A stretch of 47,938 nucleotides of DNA from Candidatus Methylobacter oryzae (lineage in GTDB: Bacteria > Pseudomonadota > Gammaproteobacteria > Methylococcales > Methylomonadaceae): contig NZ_RYFG02000093.1 of the NCBI RefSeq assembly GCF_003994235.2, positions 1 through 47,938 of the forward strand. The letters are read 5' to 3'. Of this stretch, positions 17,190 to 27,082 are shown in pieces. The stretch's first letter is position 1. Each line of letters begins with the position of its first letter. Under the pieces are notes generated by a model that worked only from the letters and a program-made list of their open reading frames with translations, was not told where the DNA came from and ran no database searches. The position numbers and the translations under genes are program-made.

Positions 17190-19499
17190 CTATTTAGCCT
17201 GTAGTAATCTCAATCCGTTTGCCACAACCAATAAAGAAGCGCCCATGTCGGCGGCAATGGCTTCCCATAAAGTTGCCAAACCGGCAAAAGCGAGCACGGC
17301 GAAAGCCGCCTTGATCGTTAGCGCAAAGGTAATATTTTGTCGTATGATCAAGAGCGTTCTTTTGGAATGAACAATCAGCCAAGGCAACTTGGACAGATCG
17401 TCGCCCATTAAGGCAATATCCGCTATTTCTATCGCCGCGTCCGAACCCAATACTCCCATGGCAATGCCTAGATTAGCCCGGCCCAGCGCCGGGGCATCAT
17501 TGACGCCGTCGCCGATCATCGCCACTTGTCGGTATTTCCCGACCATTTGGTCGACAATTTCAACTTTATCGGCCGGCAACAATTCGGCATGAACTTCGTC
17601 AATACCAATTTGGGCCGCGATATTGTTTGCCGTCACCTGATTATCGCCGGTCAACATGACCAAGTGTTCGATCCCGGTTTGCCTGAGGTATTGCAAGATC
17701 GATTTAATGTCAGCGCGGGGCTGATCGGCGACGGCAATCAAGCCGCAAATGTGCCGCTCGCTGCCAATGGCAATAACGGTTTGCCCGGACTGTTCAAGGG
17801 CAATCGCTTTGGCACTGATTTCCGGAATTTCCTGGCTACGCTCCAATAGATAACGACGCGAGCCCAACCAGTAATCGGTTCCATTAAATAGCCCGGTTAC
17901 GCCTTTACCGGGCAGAACCGTCACGTTGTCCGCGCAGGCGACACTGACGCCCTGCTTTTCCGTGTATTGCAGAATGGCTTTTGCCAGCGGATGATTGCTG
18001 CGCGATTCCAATGCGGCCGCACGGCTTAACAGTTCCGCTTCGCTATGACCATTGAACGGGTAAACACCGGTGACGATCGGTTCACCGCAGGTCAGCGTAC
18101 CGGTTTTATCAAAGGCGATCGCATTAAGATGAGCCGGCGTTTCGATATAAATGCCGCCTTTAATCAGAATACCTTGCCGGGCCGCACTCGCTAATGCGGA
18201 AACAATACTGACAGGCGTCGAAATGACCAATGCACAAGGGCAAGCAATCACCAATAACACTAAGGCACGGTATAACCATTCGCTCCAGATGCCCGCTAAA
18301 AACAACGGCGGAATCATCCAGACGGCCAACGCCAAGGCCATCACCACCGGCGTATAAATACGCGCAAATTTTTCTACCCATTGTTCGGCTTCCGCACGCT
18401 TGCCATGCGCTTCCCCAACCAGACGCGTAATTTGTGCCAGCGTGGTATCCGTGGCGAGTTTGGTGGAGCGGATTTCCAGTGTTCCTTCGCCATTGATACT
18501 GCCGGCAAACACCGTGTCCCCCGGCTGCTTGGTCACCGGCATGCTTTCGCCGGTGATCGGAGCCTGGTTGACCGAACTAAAGCCGACGACGACCTCGCCA
18601 TCTAACGGGATTTTAGCGCCTGGCGATAAAATGAAACAGGTTCCTATACTGACTTCCGCGACGGGTGCCAAGCGTTCCTGTCCGCTTTCATCCCTGACCG
18701 TAACCGTCGATGGCGCTAAATCCAACAACGCTTCTACCGCATGACGGGCACGGCCAATGCTCCAGCTTTCAATTGCCAAGGACAGGGCGAACAGGAAACT
18801 CACGGTGGCCGCTTCGAACCACTCATTAATGAACATGGCGCCGATGACGGCAACCGTCATTAATAAATTCATATCGGCGCGCAATCGTTTCAGCGCATAA
18901 AACGCTTTAACAACCACATGCCGTCCACCGAAAATCACCGCCAAACCGAACGCGATTTTTTCAGGTAACGGTATAGCCTGCTGGGTATGTGCGTTCAATA
19001 AGCTAGTGAGATAATCGACGATCACCTTGCCGCTGAATGACCAATTTTCAGGATGGTTGAGCAAGGTTTGCAGTTCACCGAAGCCGCCGGCAATGCCGAC
19101 ATGAATGAACATACCGGCAAGAATGAACAAGCCGCTGAGCGAAGTATAAACCGTCTTCGACCGGTGTAGTTTCTTGACATCGGTATCGATCTGACCGGAT
19201 TGCCAACGAGAGCCCTTCATGCCCGTTTTGGCAATGGCTTTAATGATGGCTTTTTCCGTCACAGGCTCGGCATTAGGCAAAAGCATCATACGCCCGTTTA
19301 AAATATCAAATGCCAGCTTGCCGCTGCCGCCCACTAGCGGGCCTATCGCACTTTTTAAAGTCGCGACTTCTTCTGCGCAATCCAGGCCCTCGATCTTGAA
19401 CGTCATGCCACTCGGAGAATTTGATGCCGTCGGTTGGGTGGTACCCGGCTTATCGCCAGGACAACAGCAGGATTTCTCCGTTTGCTTGCAATTATTCAT
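17190..19499 (-). CDS. cadA: Zn/Cd/Pb-type P1B ATPase (CadA/ZntA-like)
   Basis: A 769-residue heavy-metal efflux ATPase. N-terminal Cys cluster (KSCCCPGDK), then a metal-binding HMA domain (~32-100) with the motif LDCAEE instead of CxxC, as in many Zn/Cd/Pb pumps. The actuator loop has TGES (316-319); the metal site is CPC (420-422) in VIACPCALVIST; the phosphorylated Asp464 is in AFDKTGTLT; the hinge reads GDGVNDAPALGRANLGIAMG. The last helix ends WEAIAADMGASLLVVANGLR, with the Asp typical of the P1B-2 group. It overlaps the end of czcA by 8 bp, so it is the last gene of the czc operon. It would export metal from cytoplasm to periplasm for CzcCBA to remove. Confidence 0.92.
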   Translation of the reverse strand: MNNCKQTEKSCCCPGDKPGTTQPTASNSPSGMTFKIEGLDCAEEVATLKSAIGPLVGGSGKLAFDILNGRMMLLPNAEPVTEKAIIKAIAKTGMKGSRWQSGQIDTDVKKLHRSKTVYTSLSGLFILAGMFIHVGIAGGFGELQTLLNHPENWSFSGKVIVDYLTSLLNAHTQQAIPLPEKIAFGLAVIFGGRHVVVKAFYALKRLRADMNLLMTVAVIGAMFINEWFEAATVSFLFALSLAIESWSIGRARHAVEALLDLAPSTVTVRDESGQERLAPVAEVSIGTCFILSPGAKIPLDGEVVVGFSSVNQAPITGESMPVTKQPGDTVFAGSINGEGTLEIRSTKLATDTTLAQITRLVGEAHGKRAEAEQWVEKFARIYTPVVMALALAVWMIPPLFLAGIWSEWLYRALVLLVIACPCALVISTPVSIVSALASAARQGILIKGGIYIETPAHLNAIAFDKTGTLTCGEPIVTGVYPFNGHSEAELLSRAAALESRSNHPLAKAILQYTEKQGVSVACADNVTVLPGKGVTGLFNGTDYWLGSRRYLLERSQEIPEISAKAIALEQSGQTVIAIGSERHICGLIAVADQPRADIKSILQYLRQTGIEHLVMLTGDNQVTANNIAAQIGIDEVHAELLPADKVEIVDQMVGKYRQVAMIGDGVNDAPALGRANLGIAMGVLGSDAAIEIADIALMGDDLSKLPWLIVHSKRTLLIIRQNITFALTIKAAFAVLAFAGLATLWEAIAADMGASLLVVANGLRLLQAK

Positions 19500-22400
19500 G
19501 CTTCAATTCCTCTTTAATAGCCATCGGCGCATCGTCAGATGTCACGGCAGTAGCGTGTTCGTCCTGACAATGGGCGAACCAATATAAAATCGGTAATACC
19601 AATAAGGTCAGCGTCGTCGACGACAGAATACCGCCAATGACGACCGTTGCCAGCGGGCGTTGAACTTCGGCTCCTGTGCCGGTGGCAATCGCCATCGGCA
19701 CGAAACCAAACGATGCGACTAATGCTGTCATCAGCACCGGTCGCAATCGGGTCAATGCACCTTCAAAAATGGCTTTCTCCAGGGACAAGCCTTCCTCCCG
19801 CAAATTGCGGATGAAGGCGATCATCACCAAACCGTTCAACACCGCCACACCCGACAAGGCAATAAAGCCGACGGCCGCTGAGATCGACAAGGGAATATCC
19901 CGTAGCCATAAGGCCACCAAGCCCCCGGTTAATGCGAACGGAATCCCGCTGAATACCAGCAGCCCATCCTTAACATTGCCAAACATCATGAACAGCAAGG
20001 TAAACACCAGTAATAACGCCGCCGGCACAACAATTTCCAAACGTTGCGTTGCGGATTGCAGTTGCTCGAATTGTCCTCCCCAGCTGGTCCAATAACCGGC
20101 CGGTATTTTGACGTGCAGGAGCTTCTGCTGCGCTTCGGCGACGAAAGAGCCCAAATCGCGTCCGCGCACGTTGGCACTGACGACAATACGGCGCTTGCCA
20201 TTTTCCCGGCTGATTTGATTCGGGCCCGGGGCTAAATCCAGGTTAGCGACTTCGGCAAGAGGAATATAGGCCGTTTTATCGCCAGCGCTTGACGAACGCG
20301 GCAAGGATATCGGCAATCGCTGGATAGCGTCCAGGTCGCTGCGCAGGTTTTCAGGCAAACGCACGATGATGTCGAAGCGGCGGTCGCCTTGAAACAGCAA
20401 GCCGGCTTCCTTACCGCCAATCGCGGCAGCCACCGTATCCTGAATGTCACCCATATTCAGGCCATAGCGAGCGGCTTTGTCTCGATCGATATTGACCGTT
20501 AACATGGGTAAACCGGTGGTCTGCTCAACCTTGACTTCCGACGCACCGGGAATTGTTTCCAACGCTTCAGCCACTTCGGTGCCGGTCGCATTGAGCACGG
20601 TCATGTCGTCGCCAAAAATTTTCACCGCCACATCGCTACGTACCCCGGAAATCAGCTCATTGAAGCGCAACTGAATCGGTTGGGAGAACTCGTAAATATT
20701 GCCCGGCAATTGACTGGCGGCTTGCTGAACGGCCGTCAATAATTGATCGCGCGATTTTTTCGGCTCCGGCCATTGCTCTTGGGGCTTGAGCATGATGTAG
20801 CCGTCGGATATGTTGGGCGGCATCGGATCGGATGCTATTTCCGCCGTCCCGCTGCGCGCGAAAACCCGGTCGATTTCCGGGAATTGCCGTTTCAACGCGG
20901 TTTCGATTTGCTGCTGCATCGCCACCGACTGCGACAGACTCGTACCCGGTACGCGCATCGCTTGGATCGCAAAATCGCCTTCGTTAAGGCTGGGTACGAA
21001 TTCGCTGCCCATGCGTGTCAGCAGCAACCCGGACAACACAATGGCAATGACCGCGAAGGCCACCACAACCGGTTTATTGTCCATAACCCTGGCCAGCACA
21101 GGTGCATACAGTTGCTTGGCCGATTGCATCAGCACGTTTTCTTTTTCATCGATTTTTTCCCCGATGAATAAGGCTACGGCGGCCGGAATGAAACTGATAG
21201 ACAGCAACATTGCTCCCACCAAGGCAATTACCACCGTAAATGCCATCGGATGGAACATCTTGCCTTCGACGCCGGTCAGCGCAAAGATCGGCAGATACAC
21301 GACCATGATGATCAGTTGACCGAACAGCAGCGCACGACGCGCTTCCCTGGAAGCGGCAAAGACTTCCTCCAAACGTTCCTGCCGGGTTAATCGGCGACCA
21401 TATTGAGTTTGCGCATGAGCGAGCCGACGCACGCAGTTTTCGACGATGACCACGGCGCCGTCGATAATGACGCCGAAATCCAGGGCGCCAAGACTCATCA
21501 AGTTTGCACTGACGTGATAACCGACCATGCCGGTAAAGGTGAACAACATGGCCAAAGGAATGACCAGCGCGGTAATTACAGCGGCACGGATGTTGCCCAA
21601 GAACAGGAACAAGATGACGATCACCAGGATCGCGCCTTCGGTCAGGTTTTTCTTCACGGTATCGATGGCCTTATCGACCAATACGGTCCGGTCGTAGACC
21701 GTGACGGCTTTAACCCCCGACGGAAGCGTCCGGTTGATTTCCTGCATTTTTTGGTCAACGGCCTGCGAGACGCTGCGGCTGTTCTCGCCAATCAACATGA
21801 AGACCGTGCCCAATACCACTTCATGTCCATTTTCGGTGGCGGCGCCGGTACGCAGCTCGCGGCCGATGTCCACCTCACCGATGTCGCGAATACGAATCGG
21901 CACGCCGTTCACATTACCGAGAATGATGTTGCGAATGTCGTCGATGGAATGCACTTGGCCGGGTACACGAATCAAATATTGCTCGCCATGTTTTTCGATA
22001 TAACCGGCGCCGACGTTACCGTTGTTTTTCTCCAACGCGGTGACGACATCGTCGAACGTCAAACCGTATGACGACAATTTCTCCGGGATGGCGGCCACTT
22101 GGAATTGTTTGGCGTAGCCACCAATGGAATTGATGTCGGTCACCCCCCGAACGCTGCGCAGTTGGGGTTTGATGATCCAGTCTTGAATCTCCCGTAAGTC
22201 GGTGGATGTATAGGCGCTGCCGTCGGCTTTTTTGGCGCCTTCTTCGGCCTCGACGGTCCACAAATAAATCTCACCCAACCCCGTGGAAATGGGGCCCATC
22301 GCTGGGGTCACGCCTGCGGGCAAGCGGTCCTTGGCTTCCTGTAGCCGTTGATTGGCCAACTGCCGCGCAAAATACACATCGGTGCCGTCTTCAAAAATGA

Positions 22401-22683
22401 CCGTGACTTGCGACAGGCCGTAGCGCGATAACGACCGCGTTTGCTCCAAATGCGGCAAACCCGCCATCACGGTTTCAAGCGGATAGGTAATGCGCTGTTC
22501 GACTTCCAGCGGCGAATAGCCGGGTGCGCTGGTATTGATTTGTACCTGCACGTTGGTAATGTCGGGTACGGCATCAATGGGCAATATCCGGTAATTATAA
22601 AGTCCGGCTGCCGCCATCCCGATGACAGCCATCATGATCAGCCAACGCTGCTCGATAGCCAGGCGAATGATTCGTTCAAACAT
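19492..22683 (-). CDS. czcA: Heavy-metal efflux RND pump CzcA
   Basis: A 1063-residue inner membrane proton antiporter of the HME-RND family. The first helix is ~12-30, followed by the family segment PIDAVPDITNVQVQINT. The proton-relay motif in TM4 reads DFGVIIDGAVVIVEN, with Asp402, Asp408 and Glu415, matching the Zn/Co/Cd group (HME1) rather than the Cu/Ag pumps. A second set of helices starts near ~540 after the mid-protein cytoplasmic linker. Full length and intact. It lies 41 nt after czcB and overlaps the P-type ATPase gene. Function: export of periplasmic Zn, Co or Cd through CzcBC. Confidence 0.94.
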   Translation of the reverse strand: MFERIIRLAIEQRWLIMMAVIGMAAAGLYNYRILPIDAVPDITNVQVQINTSAPGYSPLEVEQRITYPLETVMAGLPHLEQTRSLSRYGLSQVTVIFEDGTDVYFARQLANQRLQEAKDRLPAGVTPAMGPISTGLGEIYLWTVEAEEGAKKADGSAYTSTDLREIQDWIIKPQLRSVRGVTDINSIGGYAKQFQVAAIPEKLSSYGLTFDDVVTALEKNNGNVGAGYIEKHGEQYLIRVPGQVHSIDDIRNIILGNVNGVPIRIRDIGEVDIGRELRTGAATENGHEVVLGTVFMLIGENSRSVSQAVDQKMQEINRTLPSGVKAVTVYDRTVLVDKAIDTVKKNLTEGAILVIVILFLFLGNIRAAVITALVIPLAMLFTFTGMVGYHVSANLMSLGALDFGVIIDGAVVIVENCVRRLAHAQTQYGRRLTRQERLEEVFAASREARRALLFGQLIIMVVYLPIFALTGVEGKMFHPMAFTVVIALVGAMLLSISFIPAAVALFIGEKIDEKENVLMQSAKQLYAPVLARVMDNKPVVVAFAVIAIVLSGLLLTRMGSEFVPSLNEGDFAIQAMRVPGTSLSQSVAMQQQIETALKRQFPEIDRVFARSGTAEIASDPMPPNISDGYIMLKPQEQWPEPKKSRDQLLTAVQQAASQLPGNIYEFSQPIQLRFNELISGVRSDVAVKIFGDDMTVLNATGTEVAEALETIPGASEVKVEQTTGLPMLTVNIDRDKAARYGLNMGDIQDTVAAAIGGKEAGLLFQGDRRFDIIVRLPENLRSDLDAIQRLPISLPRSSSAGDKTAYIPLAEVANLDLAPGPNQISRENGKRRIVVSANVRGRDLGSFVAEAQQKLLHVKIPAGYWTSWGGQFEQLQSATQRLEIVVPAALLLVFTLLFMMFGNVKDGLLVFSGIPFALTGGLVALWLRDIPLSISAAVGFIALSGVAVLNGLVMIAFIRNLREEGLSLEKAIFEGALTRLRPVLMTALVASFGFVPMAIATGTGAEVQRPLATVVIGGILSSTTLTLLVLPILYWFAHCQDEHATAVTSDDAPMAIKEELKHE

Positions 22684-22724
22684 GATGTACCGCTCCCAAA
22701 TTCGCCTGCAACAAGATCATCCAC

Positions 22725-24200
22725 TCAGTGTTCATGCGACGCTCCAGCCTTGCCTTGTTCCGACTTCAGGACGAAGCTGCCGTTGACCGCAACTTGCGCG
22801 CCCGGCTTTAGCCCGTTGACAATTTCTACCGCGTGGCCATCGGCCAGACCCGTCTCAACGGGGTGGGCGATAAAACCGCCGGGTATTTTGACGAAAACGG
22901 CCGGTTGATTGTTGATCGATTGCACCGCGTCGGCGGCAACCGCCACGGGGACATCCGCTTCGCTGGCAGCCATTTCGACTGTGATAAACAAGCCGGGACG
23001 CCAGGCCAATTGCGGATTGCCCAAGGTCACTCTGGCTTTGGCCGTACGCGTCTGCTCGCCGATCAATGCCCCGACGTAGGACACCGTGCCGGTCGCTACC
23101 GAATCGAGCGCCGTAGCCTTGATGGTGACGGGTTCGCCGATGCGCACCACGTTCAAATCCCTGGCCGAGACGATCATTTCCGCCCACACCGTGGAAAGAT
23201 CGGTGATGGTAAAAATGCTGCTGTCTTCTTTAACCGCCTCGCCGATCGAAATATGTTTCTCGACAATAATGCCGTCGAACGGTGCGCGAATTTCATAACG
23301 GCTGAGTTCGCCGTGGACATCCGGTTTGGCCCCTAATACCAGCAGTTTTTGCTGGGCGTTATGCAGGGCAATTTCCGCTTCGCTCAACGCCTGACGTGCT
23401 TGCTGGTAATCCTGTTCGGCCGAAATTTTGGCTTCCCATAGATGTTTTTCCCGATTAAACGTCGCTTTCGCCAATTCCAATCGCTTTTGCGCGCTAAACA
23501 ACTCGCTTCGCTGCTCAGATAGACTGGCACTGGCAATAACGATCAATAATTCGCCTTTTTTCACGCGCTGCCCCAAGTTTGCCGGAATTTCTTCCGCAAT
23601 CCCGGCGACACGCGGCACGACATGAGACGTCCGATCCTCGTTGAAACGAATTTCGCCAGGCAGCGTGATGCGCTTTTGGATGCGCGCAGGTCCCGCCGTT
23701 TGTAATTGAATGCCTGCTTGTTCAATTTGCTGCTCGGTCAGAACAATTTTTCCTTCATCTTTACCGAAGCTAAATTGCATGACATCCTGATCGCTTTTCA
23801 CCGTTATCGCGGCCTCAAAGACATGGGGCTCTTCTATAACTTGTCGGCTTTGCAAAAAATCCTGGCTGGCCTCGAAATCGATGGTTTGCGATTCGCCATC
23901 GGGACGATGCAAGGTCATGGTCAAATGGTTGACCTGCGGCGGCAATAGCCGTTCGTTTTTGTATTGATAAATCTGAAAATGCGGTTCGCCACTTTTTTCC
24001 GATAGCAGCACCTCCAGCGCCACTGGACCATTGGTCAGTAATTGGCCGCCATGGGAGCCTCTATTTTCAGTGGTCTTTTCATGTTCATTGTCTCCTTCTG
24101 CCTCGCCGACAACGGGCCGTTCCAAACTTAATATCAAGATGGCCAAGATGAGGCCCGCGGCAAGCATGCCTAAGATTATCCGGAGTTGTTTTTTGGTCAT
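22725..24200 (-). CDS. czcB: RND periplasmic adaptor CzcB
   Basis: A 491-residue membrane fusion protein. N-terminal anchor helix ~5-26 (LRIILGMLAAGLILAILILS), then a ~130-residue extra N-terminal domain as in CzcB proteins, a barrel-sandwich lipoyl domain (RITLPGEIRFNEDRTSHVVP; APFDGIIVEKHISIGEAV), a helical hairpin with LWEAKISAEQDYQQARQAL, and a beta-barrel domain. The C-terminus is His-containing (GASHEH). It starts 16 nt after the czcC stop. Role: connects CzcA to CzcC and may bind metal in the periplasm. Confidence 0.92.
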   Translation of the reverse strand: MTKKQLRIILGMLAAGLILAILILSLERPVVGEAEGDNEHEKTTENRGSHGGQLLTNGPVALEVLLSEKSGEPHFQIYQYKNERLLPPQVNHLTMTLHRPDGESQTIDFEASQDFLQSRQVIEEPHVFEAAITVKSDQDVMQFSFGKDEGKIVLTEQQIEQAGIQLQTAGPARIQKRITLPGEIRFNEDRTSHVVPRVAGIAEEIPANLGQRVKKGELLIVIASASLSEQRSELFSAQKRLELAKATFNREKHLWEAKISAEQDYQQARQALSEAEIALHNAQQKLLVLGAKPDVHGELSRYEIRAPFDGIIVEKHISIGEAVKEDSSIFTITDLSTVWAEMIVSARDLNVVRIGEPVTIKATALDSVATGTVSYVGALIGEQTRTAKARVTLGNPQLAWRPGLFITVEMAASEADVPVAVAADAVQSINNQPAVFVKIPGGFIAHPVETGLADGHAVEIVNGLKPGAQVAVNGSFVLKSEQGKAGASHEH

Positions 24201-24216
24201 GGTTCACTCGCTTCCT

Positions 24217-25563
24217 TTATGGGGCCGCCTTCGGCGATGGATTGGGATTGCCGCCAATTAAACGCTCAACGTCGGCAAGGGCTTTGTGGTATTCCGCTTC
24301 CGCCTGTAAATGTTGGCTTTGAGCGCTAAACAGCGTGCGTTGCGCATCGAGCACGTCAAGAAAACCGAATTTGCCCAGACGATAACCTTCGCTTGCCGCG
24401 TTGTAAGCGGTTTCCGCATTGGGCAGGATGTCTTGATGCAAGGCGTTGACTTCGGCATAGGAGGCAGCCAAGCGTTGATAGGCCGTGTTTAAGGCGGTTT
24501 GAATACGAACTTCTGCGTTTCGGCGTTCTTCTTCCGCTTTAGCCAAACGCTGTTGAACTTCGCCAATCCGGCCTTGATTACGATCGAATACCGGCAACGG
24601 CAAAGAGAAACCAACCAGTAAGGCATAATCGTTGGGCATCAAGTAGTTACTGGTGCCTACCGTCGCCGTTACGTCAGGAATCGCCTTGCTCTTTTCAACT
24701 TCGACTAATGCCTGGCGCTGGGTAATTTCCGTGGCCCAGCGAGCCAGATCGGGATTGTCGCTAAGCCGTTGTAACAGGCTGTCCAAACGGGGCGGCGGTT
24801 GCAGGGTTTCCAGATTGCCGGCCACTTGGTCAAAACTAGGCGAGGTGCTGCCCCAGGTTGCCGCCAAGCGCTTTTTGGCTGCATCCAACTCGCGTTGCGT
24901 GCGTTGAAATTCGATTTGCGCGGACGACAACGCGATTTTGGCTTTACTTTCTTCAACAGGCGATACTTTGCCCGCCTGCACCCGTGCTGCAGTGCTGGCG
25001 TATGTTTGTTGAGCCAACGCTTGCATTTGTTGGGTTAACGCCAGGCGTTGCTGCGTGATGAGAACATCGATAAAGGCTTGAGTAACCAGGGTTAAGATGT
25101 CAGCACGCTTGGCTTCGTAATCCCAGCCGGCCAATTGCTTGGTGAGATCGGCAGCCGTTATTCTAGCCGCACGTTTGCCGCCCAGCTCGATTAGCTGGCT
25201 GAGCTGCAGGGTAACCACATCACCGTCAAAACCGCGAATGACGTTATTGCCGAAGTTGGCTGCATTAGCGCCAAACACCGGGTTAGGTAGCAAACTCGCT
25301 TGTAAAATCGCGGACTCTTGGGCGCGTATTTCCGTTGAATAAGCCGATAGCTCAGGATTTCGAAGCAAAGCGATCGCCAGAGCCTGGGGCAGAGCCAGTT
25401 TGCCGGTAGGCTCTTCCGGTACGCCGACGGTATTTTCGACAGTAGTCAGCGATTGATTAGGATTTAAGCGTTCGTCCGTCGCGTTAACGATAGTCAAGCC
25501 CGACAAAAGGAACAATAAAACGACACGGCCGCATAGCCGCGTTGTGGATACAGTCATAAACAT
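24217..25563 (-). CDS. czcC: RND outer membrane channel CzcC
   Basis: A 448-residue TolC-family outer membrane factor with a signal peptide (~1-28, ending VNATDE). It has two efflux repeats: ALPQALAIALLRNPELSAYS begins the first, and GYRLGKFGFLDVLDAQRTLF marks the second. No lipobox is visible, unlike the NodT-type channel of the secretion locus. It is the first of the three czc structural genes and lies 77 nt downstream of the small His-rich gene. Confidence 0.92.
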   Translation of the reverse strand: MFMTVSTTRLCGRVVLLFLLSGLTIVNATDERLNPNQSLTTVENTVGVPEEPTGKLALPQALAIALLRNPELSAYSTEIRAQESAILQASLLPNPVFGANAANFGNNVIRGFDGDVVTLQLSQLIELGGKRAARITAADLTKQLAGWDYEAKRADILTLVTQAFIDVLITQQRLALTQQMQALAQQTYASTAARVQAGKVSPVEESKAKIALSSAQIEFQRTQRELDAAKKRLAATWGSTSPSFDQVAGNLETLQPPPRLDSLLQRLSDNPDLARWATEITQRQALVEVEKSKAIPDVTATVGTSNYLMPNDYALLVGFSLPLPVFDRNQGRIGEVQQRLAKAEEERRNAEVRIQTALNTAYQRLAASYAEVNALHQDILPNAETAYNAASEGYRLGKFGFLDVLDAQRTLFSAQSQHLQAEAEYHKALADVERLIGGNPNPSPKAAP

Positions 25564-25640
25564 AACTCTTCATAAATAAAAAACACAGCAAAGCCGCAGC
25601 GGCTAGCTGCAACCGTGATGACGATTTAGAAGAGAGGACT

Positions 25641-26090
25641 CTAGTTCAGAAGAACGATACTTCGTAGCGCTCGTTGTCCTGAATCGACGAAATGGCGCTG
25701 ACGACTATAGTGTAAGCGGAAAATGAGGGGACAAAAGTCAGACAAAATGAAAAGGATAGCGCCAAGCGTTAATACCCAATCATTCAAGAAGTGTTTGGAG
25801 AAATCCTTGATGGAATCGATGTTACTAATTTGGTCGGCGTTGGGATAGGCAATATCCGTGCAATGGGATTTACCCATCGACATTTGCTCCGTTTCTTCAG
25901 CCGCATGCTTTACGCGATGGCTGAACTCATGGTTGTGATGGTGGTTAGCGGATTCCATGGCAACATGACCGTCCTCGCCAAAGCACCAAACTTCGCCCGA
26001 ATACAGACTAGAGTTCAGGACAAAATGGCTGAGAACTGTCAGTATCAGGACTAGTGATAGCCGTACGTGTAAGCGACGAGTAAAAATCAT
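25641..26090 (-). CDS. Small His-rich membrane/periplasmic protein upstream of czcCBA
   Basis: About 149 residues if started at the ATG at 26090; a TTG start at 26126 would add 12 residues, but that TTGACT hexamer could instead be a -35 box. N-terminal hydrophobic helix, then a periplasmic region with WCFGEDGHVAMESA and a His-rich run (ANHHHNHEFSHRVKH), a lone SHCTD, a second hydrophobic stretch (VLTLGAILFILSDFCPLIF) and a basic tail. It resembles the small variable proteins found at the head of many czc clusters (CzcI-like position), suggesting metal binding or sensing. I cannot name a family. Confidence 0.62.
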   Translation of the reverse strand: MIFTRRLHVRLSLVLILTVLSHFVLNSSLYSGEVWCFGEDGHVAMESANHHHNHEFSHRVKHAAEETEQMSMGKSHCTDIAYPNADQISNIDSIKDFSKHFLNDWVLTLGAILFILSDFCPLIFRLHYSRQRHFVDSGQRALRSIVLLN

Positions 26091-26126
26091 GGTTAGAGAT
26101 AATAACCAACTATTGAACTTAGTCAA

Positions 26127-26615
26127 TCTAATTCGATTTATTTTGCAAGATGTTAAACCAACGGGATGGACATGTATTCAGGGACATTCTATGAAGAACG
26201 CAAGTATGCCCGCGTGGAACTGATTCGACTTGCAATATGAAATGGTAATTGCGAAACGCGACTTCGGAATATTGTTAATTTCATCAAGGAATTTCTCATT
26301 AATATAACTGCTCAGCATGGCTAAAATGCACAGTTAAAGCGGTCGCCGAATGTCTAACGCAGGCCGTGGGTGCACAAGTAGCGGCTACCTGGATTGGCAC
26401 CGACGTTCCAGTGGCCGCTTCTGCTATTTGGATGCCCATTGGATTAAAAAACCGGCAAAATTTAGACGCCGGTTAACCTGCACTCCCGTCCCGCATGAAC
26501 ACAAAAACGGATTTTTTTCTAGCGCAATAATCAGGAAATTTTGTTTTCCAGAGCCGGGAAGAAAAACAAAAGCCTCAAAAGAAAGCGAGGAATAAATCCA
26601 TCGAAAAGACAGTAT
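26127..26615. other. Gene-poor spacer with a possible ORF remnant
   Basis: Between the czc operon and the small prophage-like genes. Plus-strand frame 26303-26476 encodes a protein-like 57-codon stretch (KAVAECLTQAVGAQVAATWI, TDVPVAASAIWMPIGL) but has no upstream ATG, so it may be the 3' end of a lost gene. A terminator-like hairpin (26446-26475) overlaps its end. Nothing else in the stretch is supportable. Confidence 0.25.
26446..26475 (-). terminator. Rho-independent terminator for the small minus-strand genes
   Basis: On the minus strand a 7-bp stem (aaccggc/gccggtt, 11-base loop) is followed by a run of six T. It sits ~140 nt downstream of the stop of the small membrane protein gene and would end transcription from the 26616-27292 gene group. 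Confidence 0.6.
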
Positions 26616-26768
26616 TCATTGATTGCCCTCATGAATGGCGACATCATGAGGCACCGCATAGGGATAGCATTGGTTTAAGCCGCGTTTGTCGCCTAAGTAC
26701 AAACCAAACACAAAAACAACGCAAAGCAAAACAAGCTCGATAAAATCTCTGAAAAATGAAATTTTCAT
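26616..26768 (-). CDS. Small single-helix membrane protein
   Basis: About 50 residues, begun at the internal ATG at 26768 because AAAGGGAG precedes it at good spacing; an upstream Met at 26801 overlaps the previous gene. Sequence starts MKISFFRDFIELVLLCVVFV, giving one membrane helix (~9-24), then a polar tail with QCYPYAVPHD. It is in line with the two preceding small genes and may be a prophage accessory protein. No family recognised. Confidence 0.45.
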   Translation of the reverse strand: MKISFFRDFIELVLLCVVFVFGLYLGDKRGLNQCYPYAVPHDVAIHEGNQ

Positions 26769-26782
26769 TGGTAGCGCTCCCT

Positions 26783-27013
26783 TTAATCCGACGAATGACA
26801 TTGCATAAAATCAATATCTTCCTGCCCAGTTAAAATGCCGCCCTGCCCCACTACTTCTGGCGATTGAGCAGGATGGCGGCAAGCGTCACCAGAATCCGCG
26901 AGGAGGAATTGAAGCTTGGCAAAAATTTGAGTAGTTATGCGCTTCTCTGAATAACAAAAGCTGCCAAGAAGGCGGAGTAAAAAATCATATTCATCAAGCG
27001 TTAATGTCAACAT
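26783..27013 (-). CDS. Hypothetical protein of the prophage-like remnant
   Basis: 76 residues beginning MLTLTLDEYDFLLRLLGSFC, ending in a polar tail with GQEDIDFMQCHSSD. The N-terminal half is amphipathic helical; no signal peptide or known motif. It lies between the Cox-like gene and the small membrane protein gene, all on the minus strand, 69 nt after the Cox-like stop. Function unknown. Confidence 0.4.
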   Translation of the reverse strand: MLTLTLDEYDFLLRLLGSFCYSEKRITTQIFAKLQFLLADSGDACRHPAQSPEVVGQGGILTGQEDIDFMQCHSSD

Positions 27014-27082
27014 GATGTTCTCTCATGCGCGATAGGTGTTTGTGCGGATTGTTGGTTCATAGGCTTGCCTCTAATTTGTGAT

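Noticed and set aside
21403-22071. 222-codon plus-strand frame
   Set aside because: Antisense shadow of czcA, which is full length.
26350-26595. 81-codon plus-strand frame beginning MSNAGRGCTSSG
   Set aside because: No ribosome site and a composition unlike a protein; it crosses the terminator hairpin.
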